Of a stretch of DNA of 10,280 nucleotides, positions 8,001 through 10,280 are shown piece by piece. Where the stretch lies: contig JAJYGY010000043.1 of NCBI GenBank assembly GCA_021790555.1, forward strand, positions 1 through 10,280, written 5' to 3'. The stretch's first letter is position 1. Every line of letters starts with the position of its first letter. Made by a program: the position numbers and the translations under genes. Below the pieces are notes generated by a model. The model was given only the letters and a program-made list of their open reading frames with translations. It made no database searches and was not told the origin of the DNA. The stretch is from a bacterium (GTDB lineage: Bacteria > Oederibacteriota > JAJYGY01).

Positions 8001-10280
8001 ACCACCTTAAGCGCCGTGGCCGGCTGCCTGCCGGGCGCCCCGGACCAGCCCCTGTATCAGGCCACCCACTGGGGCTCCAGCTTCACCTACACGCTGGCCG
8101 TGCCGGCCGGAAGCTACCAGGTGACCCTGAAGTTCTGCGAGAACTACTGGACCAGCCCGGGCCAGCGCGTCTTCAACGTCTCCTTGAACGGCACCCAGGT
8201 GCTTTCCGGCTTCGACATCGTGGCCTCGACCGGCGGGGCCGACCGTGCCCTGGACGAGGTCTACAACAACGTCGCCCCCTCGGGCGGCCAGATCACCCTG
8301 GCCTTTTCCGGCGCCGCGGGCAGCCCGGACATCAACGCCCTGGTCTCGGCCATCCAGGTCATCCCCCAGCCGGCCGCCACCCCCACCTTCACCCCCACCC
8401 CGACCGCCTCACCGACGCCTTCGCCTTCCCCTTCGGCTACGGCTACGGCGGTACAAGGCACCTCCACGGCCACTCCCTCCGGCCCCATCCGGGTGGCCTG
8501 CGTGGGCGCCAGCATCACCTTCGGCACCTGCTCCTCCAACCCGGCCACCAAGAGCTACCCGGCGGTGCTGCAGAACCTGCTGGGCCCGGGCTACCTGGTG
8601 CAGAACGACGGCTATTCCGGGGCCGGCATCCTCAAGCTCGGCCAGGAGCCCTACTGGGGCTCCACCCAGATGGCCAACGCCATCGCCTTCAACCCGGACA
8701 TCGTCGTCATCGACCTGGGCGCCAACGACACCAAGCCCATCGACTGGCAGTACAACGCCGACCTGGTGGCCGATTTCACCTCCATGATCGACCTCTTCCG
8801 CGGCCTGCCCAGCCATCCCAAGGTCTACCTTTCCCTGCCCTGCTGGGTGAAGGCGCCGGCCTACGGCATCACCGAGGACATCGTGGCGGGCACCCTCCTG
8901 CCCGCCATGGTGAACCTGGCCCAGCGGGAGAATGTCTGCATGATCGACATGTTCGACGCCCTGTACAACCAGTCCCCGGACTACTGCGCCGACGGGGTCC
9001 ACCTCAACGACACGGGCTACGCCCTGATGGCCCAGACGGTCTACAACGCCATCACCGGCGCCACGCCCTGCTGGCAGCCCGCCACCCCCCTGCCCACGCC
9101 CACCTCCACCTGGACCCCCCAGACGCCCCAGCTCACCTGGAGGGTCAACGCCGGCGGGCCGGCCTATACCGACGGCGCCGGCAACCTGTGGTCGGCCGAC
9201 CAGAACTTCACCGGGGGCTCGCCCAACTCCACGGCCAGCGCCATCGGGGGCACCACCGACCCCGCCCTGTACCAGACCGAGCGCCAGGGCGACGTGGTCA
9301 CCTACGCGTTCCCGGTCCAGCCCTGGGACTACCAGGTGAGGCTCAAGTTCGCCGAGATCGACGGCAACGCCGCGGGCAGCCGCCTGGTCAACGCCTACAT
9401 CAACGGCAACCAGGTCCTGAACGACTTCGACATCGCCTCGCAGGCCGGCCAGGACCAGGCCCTGGACCAGGTCTTCGACAACGTGCCGGTCAACGCCCTG
9501 GGTCAGATCTTCATCCAGCTGGGCGTGCCCGGCGGCGGCCAGTCCACCTTGAGCGCCATCCAGATCGTGCCCGAATCGGCCAGCCCGACCTTCACGCCCA
9601 CCTTCACCGGGACCCCCACGGCCACCTTGAGCCCCACCCCCTACGCCTGCGCCCAGGGTGACGCCTTCACGGGAGGCTCGCTGGCGGGGTTCTGGTCGGT
9701 GGCCGACGTGGGCGACGCCCATTCGGGCTCCCTGGCCATGGCGGGCAGCCTCAGCGTCACCACGGCCAGCGGGGACATCGGGGGCACGGGGGACAACTTC
9801 CGCTACGTGTACCAGGGCTGCGACCAGGACGCCGACATCCGGCTTAAGGTGAACTTCACGGCCGCCAACTGGAACGCCAAATCCGGCATCATGCTGCGCG
9901 ACAGCACGGCGGCCGGGGCCGTGGACTTCTACATCGCCGCCACCTACAGCTGCTGCAATTTCGAATCCGGGTACCGGACCTTCATCGGCGGCATGGACAA
10001 CGCCTCGGGCGCGGGCAGCTACACCAGCGGCCCGGCCCCCGCCTACCTGCGCGTGGTGCGAAGCGGCGACACCTTCACGTCCTACTATTCCGCCGACGGG
10101 GTCGGCTGGACCCAGGCCGCCAGCGCCACCCTGCCCATGGCCTCCGGCTACCTGGTGGGCATCTGCACGTCCACGGGCAACGGGACGGCCGGCACGGCCT
10201 CGTACAACGGTTTCAGCGTCGCCTGCCAGGGGCCGGTGGCCAGCCCTACGCCTTCGCCTTCGGCTACGGCGGTACAAGGC
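5085..10280 (+). CDS. Giant secreted modular enzyme: GH95-like glycosidase, CBM6/35-like, malectin, SGNH esterase, malectin, DUF1349-type module (3' end outside window)
   Basis: The frame is open for 1732 codons with no stop before the window edge. Residues 1-31 are a signal peptide (basic n-region, hydrophobic ALAALGMMASTALLA, likely cut after Ala31). In order: GH95-like (alpha/alpha)6-type region with its N- and C-terminal beta domains (about 60-760), CBM6/35-like module (about 765-922), Thr/Pro linker, malectin-like 943-1094, linker, SGNH hydrolase 1135-1324, malectin-like 1352-1496, linker, DUF1349-type 1522-1714, then another linker. The protein is predicted to act outside the cell, pairing a glycosidase with a deacylating esterase on one chain. 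It follows gene 2 by 19 bases and shares the DUF1349-type module and a linker repeat with it, so the two probably act on the same material. The missing end may carry the 98-residue C-terminal domain of genes 1 and 2. The architecture is well supported; the substrate is unknown. Confidence 0.93.
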   Translation, partial: MRTRDTGFKIRTALFRALAALGMMASTALLASPGGEAFNTSTGTLNVDYPAYLSKQDVVYASPVTVSVKGATVGNGRVGMMVWDANGLNAQISGVDASEQGAYSEGLINLSTNPAIDTGYTSYLQRLSLFNGTLTTTWDSDRTVTIMGAPDSEVMGIHVDDTRSGVTSVTLTLSLWDVSNLTNWNVPNLATWETVTSYANATSAGFSRGQADPGNFGYTLAASVDGTPFTTQAVSNSEVQLHITPAASYTIWIACASRLDAPGHDSVTQARNLLASVAGTYASTLSSYESWWNAFWEKSFVGFSNSTGFADYIENLYYLATYMIAAGGYGNYPCHFINGVFRPQGDNTVWSNAYWYWNQRDLYNGMLAANHPDMMNTFNNLYARNAAFLQSQTQARYNLPGLWVPETMGWDGNDSGTIYSQWTQNIYSSGAEAAENMYNQYLYTSDFGYLTSTAYPFMKQVCVFYSGILALNGNGQYTMPMTVDGSFGDNAHETYWDIQDAITDLAAVRSLFPEAIATAQMLGVDSSLVSQWQNILSKLVAYPVDPNNPGQYYPCDPPLPTPSNDENVTCELAWPYGVVGLDSPDLSFGVNNWNNRPFPYGNIWSPDAIQAARLGLGDDAWQGMQDMMEMYQNYPNGKSTNTNGVFEYLGVNITALNETMMQSYDGVIRVFPAPISDSSMAQKFTLAARGGFLVSSEKESGAVKYVGLKSLTGNPCTVANPWPGQPVDVRRVSDNSVLMTTTATAFTFATGAGGIYVVEPTAKPLGDYAYEQITAAQNNAAKTMGGNTLGTFAGAAPPPSDGVYVAQDASLSGTASLSRDLAATGLYEITNIGTGSSAIFSNVMAGCGLTIQYCTQSNPGQLHLYVNGANRGPVTFPTTNSWWTTYAQVSVSVNIPAGATVTLENDPGDAGTNINYIQVLPCGTPTTTPTATMTPTPVVQSTWRINAGGGAYTDSQGHVWAADEDFSSGASSTTLSAVAGCLPGAPDQPLYQATHWGSSFTYTLAVPAGSYQVTLKFCENYWTSPGQRVFNVSLNGTQVLSGFDIVASTGGADRALDEVYNNVAPSGGQITLAFSGAAGSPDINALVSAIQVIPQPAATPTFTPTPTASPTPSPSPSATATAVQGTSTATPSGPIRVACVGASITFGTCSSNPATKSYPAVLQNLLGPGYLVQNDGYSGAGILKLGQEPYWGSTQMANAIAFNPDIVVIDLGANDTKPIDWQYNADLVADFTSMIDLFRGLPSHPKVYLSLPCWVKAPAYGITEDIVAGTLLPAMVNLAQRENVCMIDMFDALYNQSPDYCADGVHLNDTGYALMAQTVYNAITGATPCWQPATPLPTPTSTWTPQTPQLTWRVNAGGPAYTDGAGNLWSADQNFTGGSPNSTASAIGGTTDPALYQTERQGDVVTYAFPVQPWDYQVRLKFAEIDGNAAGSRLVNAYINGNQVLNDFDIASQAGQDQALDQVFDNVPVNALGQIFIQLGVPGGGQSTLSAIQIVPESASPTFTPTFTGTPTATLSPTPYACAQGDAFTGGSLAGFWSVADVGDAHSGSLAMAGSLSVTTASGDIGGTGDNFRYVYQGCDQDADIRLKVNFTAANWNAKSGIMLRDSTAAGAVDFYIAATYSCCNFESGYRTFIGGMDNASGAGSYTSGPAPAYLRVVRSGDTFTSYYSADGVGWTQAASATLPMASGYLVGICTSTGNGTAGTASYNGFSVACQGPVASPTPSPSATAVQG
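5262..7364 (+). other. GH95-like glycosidase region of gene 3
   Basis: GNGRVGMMVWD (residues 74-84) matches the 'iGNGrlGamv' start of GH95-type N-terminal domains. The helical part contains YESWWNAFWEKSF (WW at 291-292), YLATYMIAAGGYGNYPCHFING (about 318-339), WYWNQRD (355-361), DGSFGDNAHETYW (E493), NDENVTCELAWPY (E566, E571) and QSYDGVIRVFP (about 661-671). The C-terminal sheet has GAVKYVGLKSLTGNPC and NPW. The order of motifs fits GH95 alpha-L-fucosidase/galactosidase and related DUF5703-type proteins. However, the N-x-N pair typical of GH95 appears as Y-W-N (356-358), so the specificity may differ. E493 as general acid is inferred from position only. Confidence 0.68.
7491..7850 (+). other. 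CBM6/CBM35-like module of gene 3
   Basis: Residues about 803-922 show the beta-sandwich pattern VYVAQDASLSGTASLS, YEITNIGTGSSAIFSNV, LHLYVNG, SWWTTYAQVSVSVNIPAG and NINYIQVLP. This is the usual order of CBM6/CBM35 strands ending in 'iDyi.v'. It follows the GH95-like region directly and is followed by a Thr/Pro linker. A carbohydrate-binding role is inferred; the ligand cannot be read from the sequence. Confidence 0.65.
7911..8366 (+). other. Malectin-like (CBM57-type) module 1 of gene 3
   Basis: Residues 943-1094 carry WRINAGGGAYTDSQGHVWAAD, a YTLAVPAGSYQVTLKF strand, GQRVFNVSLNG, GFDIVASTGG and a closing AIQVIP. This matches the malectin/CBM57 pattern 'iNaGG.aytDs.G..W.AD...G.R.FnV.inG...l..fDi'. 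It immediately precedes the SGNH domain, and a second copy follows that domain. Confidence 0.82.
8431..8461 (+). repeat. Linker module SATATAVQGT, DNA copy C
   Basis: This is the same GGCTACGGCGGTACAAGGCA core as copies B and D, with a 6-base GGCTAC duplication that adds Ala-Thr. It lies in the linker between malectin-like module 1 and the SGNH domain. Confidence 0.75.
8487..9056 (+). other. SGNH/GDSL hydrolase domain of gene 3
   Basis: All four SGNH blocks are present: VGASITFG with nucleophile Ser1143, GYSGAG with Gly1179 in block II, LGANDT with Asn1214, and CADGVHLN with Asp1303 and His1306. IVVIDLGAND and the final 'DGVHLNDTGYALMAQ' helix are typical of bacterial secreted SGNH esterases acting on acylated glycans. 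The domain is flanked by two malectin-like modules, so a carbohydrate O-acetylesterase role is the best inference; the acyl group and the glycan are unknown. Confidence 0.88.
9138..9572 (+). other. Malectin-like (CBM57-type) module 2 of gene 3
   Basis: Residues 1352-1496 repeat the pattern of module 1: WRVNAGGPAYTDGAGNLWSAD, ALYQTERQGDVVTYAF, YQVRLKFAEIDG, NAYINGNQVLNDFDI and AIQIVP. The segment that reads GQRVFNV in module 1 is GSRLVNA here, so the two copies have diverged. It links the SGNH domain to the DUF1349-type module. Confidence 0.82.
9648..10226 (+). other. DUF1349/concanavalin-A-like module, copy B (gene 3)
   Basis: This 193-residue module runs from CAQGDAF to FSVAC and aligns along its whole length to 3374-3958 of gene 2, with about two thirds of residues identical. 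It includes uninterrupted DNA matches of about 30 bases around SLSVTTASG and FYIAATYSCC. Both copies are followed directly by the SATA(A/V)QG linker, so module and linker were duplicated together. Confidence 0.82.
10248..10280 (+). repeat. Linker module SATAVQG, DNA copy D (cut by window edge)
   Basis: These 33 bases are identical to 4187-4219 in gene 2. The repeat may continue beyond the window, since copy B extends two more bases in the shared core (GGCAC). Confidence 0.8.

Noticed and set aside
5330..9661. 1443-codon open frame on the plus strand within gene 3
   Set aside because: Its translation is low-complexity Arg/Gly/His/Pro/Gln text with no recognisable domain, while the frame starting at 5085 has a signal peptide, ribosome binding site and many clear domain motifs. 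It is a product of high GC.

Overview
The window is a high-GC (visibly well over 60%) bacterial segment holding three consecutive plus-strand genes, all for very large secreted modular proteins. Gene 1 is cut at its 5' end (1-1089), gene 2 is complete (1103-5065), and gene 3 (5085 to beyond 10280) is cut at its 3' end. The gaps are 13 and 19 bases, with a Shine-Dalgarno sequence before each internal start and no visible terminator or internal promoter, so the genes look like one operon. Apart from these short gaps the whole window is coding.

Gene 1 (visible part): the end of an Ig/FN3-like beta domain, a long Ser/Thr/Pro/Ala linker built from 66-72 bp tandem repeats, and a 98-residue C-terminal domain. 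Gene 2: signal peptide, CBM35-like module, right-handed beta-helix with a GH87 (mycodextranase / alpha-1,3-glucanase) type Asp...Asp-Asp signature, CBM6, a concanavalin-A-like DUF1349-type module, a ~270-residue Ser/Thr/Pro linker, and the same 98-residue C-terminal domain (about 59% identical to gene 1 by hand count). Gene 3: signal peptide, GH95-like catalytic region, CBM6/35-like module, malectin-like module, SGNH/GDSL hydrolase with all four catalytic blocks, second malectin-like module, a second copy of the DUF1349-type module, and a linker running off the window. At least 1732 residues are visible.

The set reads as an extracellular polysaccharide-degradation locus: a beta-helix glycanase, a chain combining a glycosidase with an esterase, and many carbohydrate-binding or beta-sandwich modules on disordered linkers. 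The shared C-terminal domain (PNPNP start, ...LYS.AM..., G-W..., LAN.LY..VLES) resembles FlgD-like/T9SS-like sorting domains in layout and is the best candidate for a common export or surface-anchoring signal. No SusC/SusD, transporter or regulator is in the window.

The organism is probably an uncultivated Gram-negative bacterium. Low-complexity 'SPTPSATPT' linkers with a PNP-type C-terminal domain are something I associate with FCB-related lineages and candidate phyla such as FCPU426 or Goldbacteria. This is recollection, not a search result, and the phylum is not established here.
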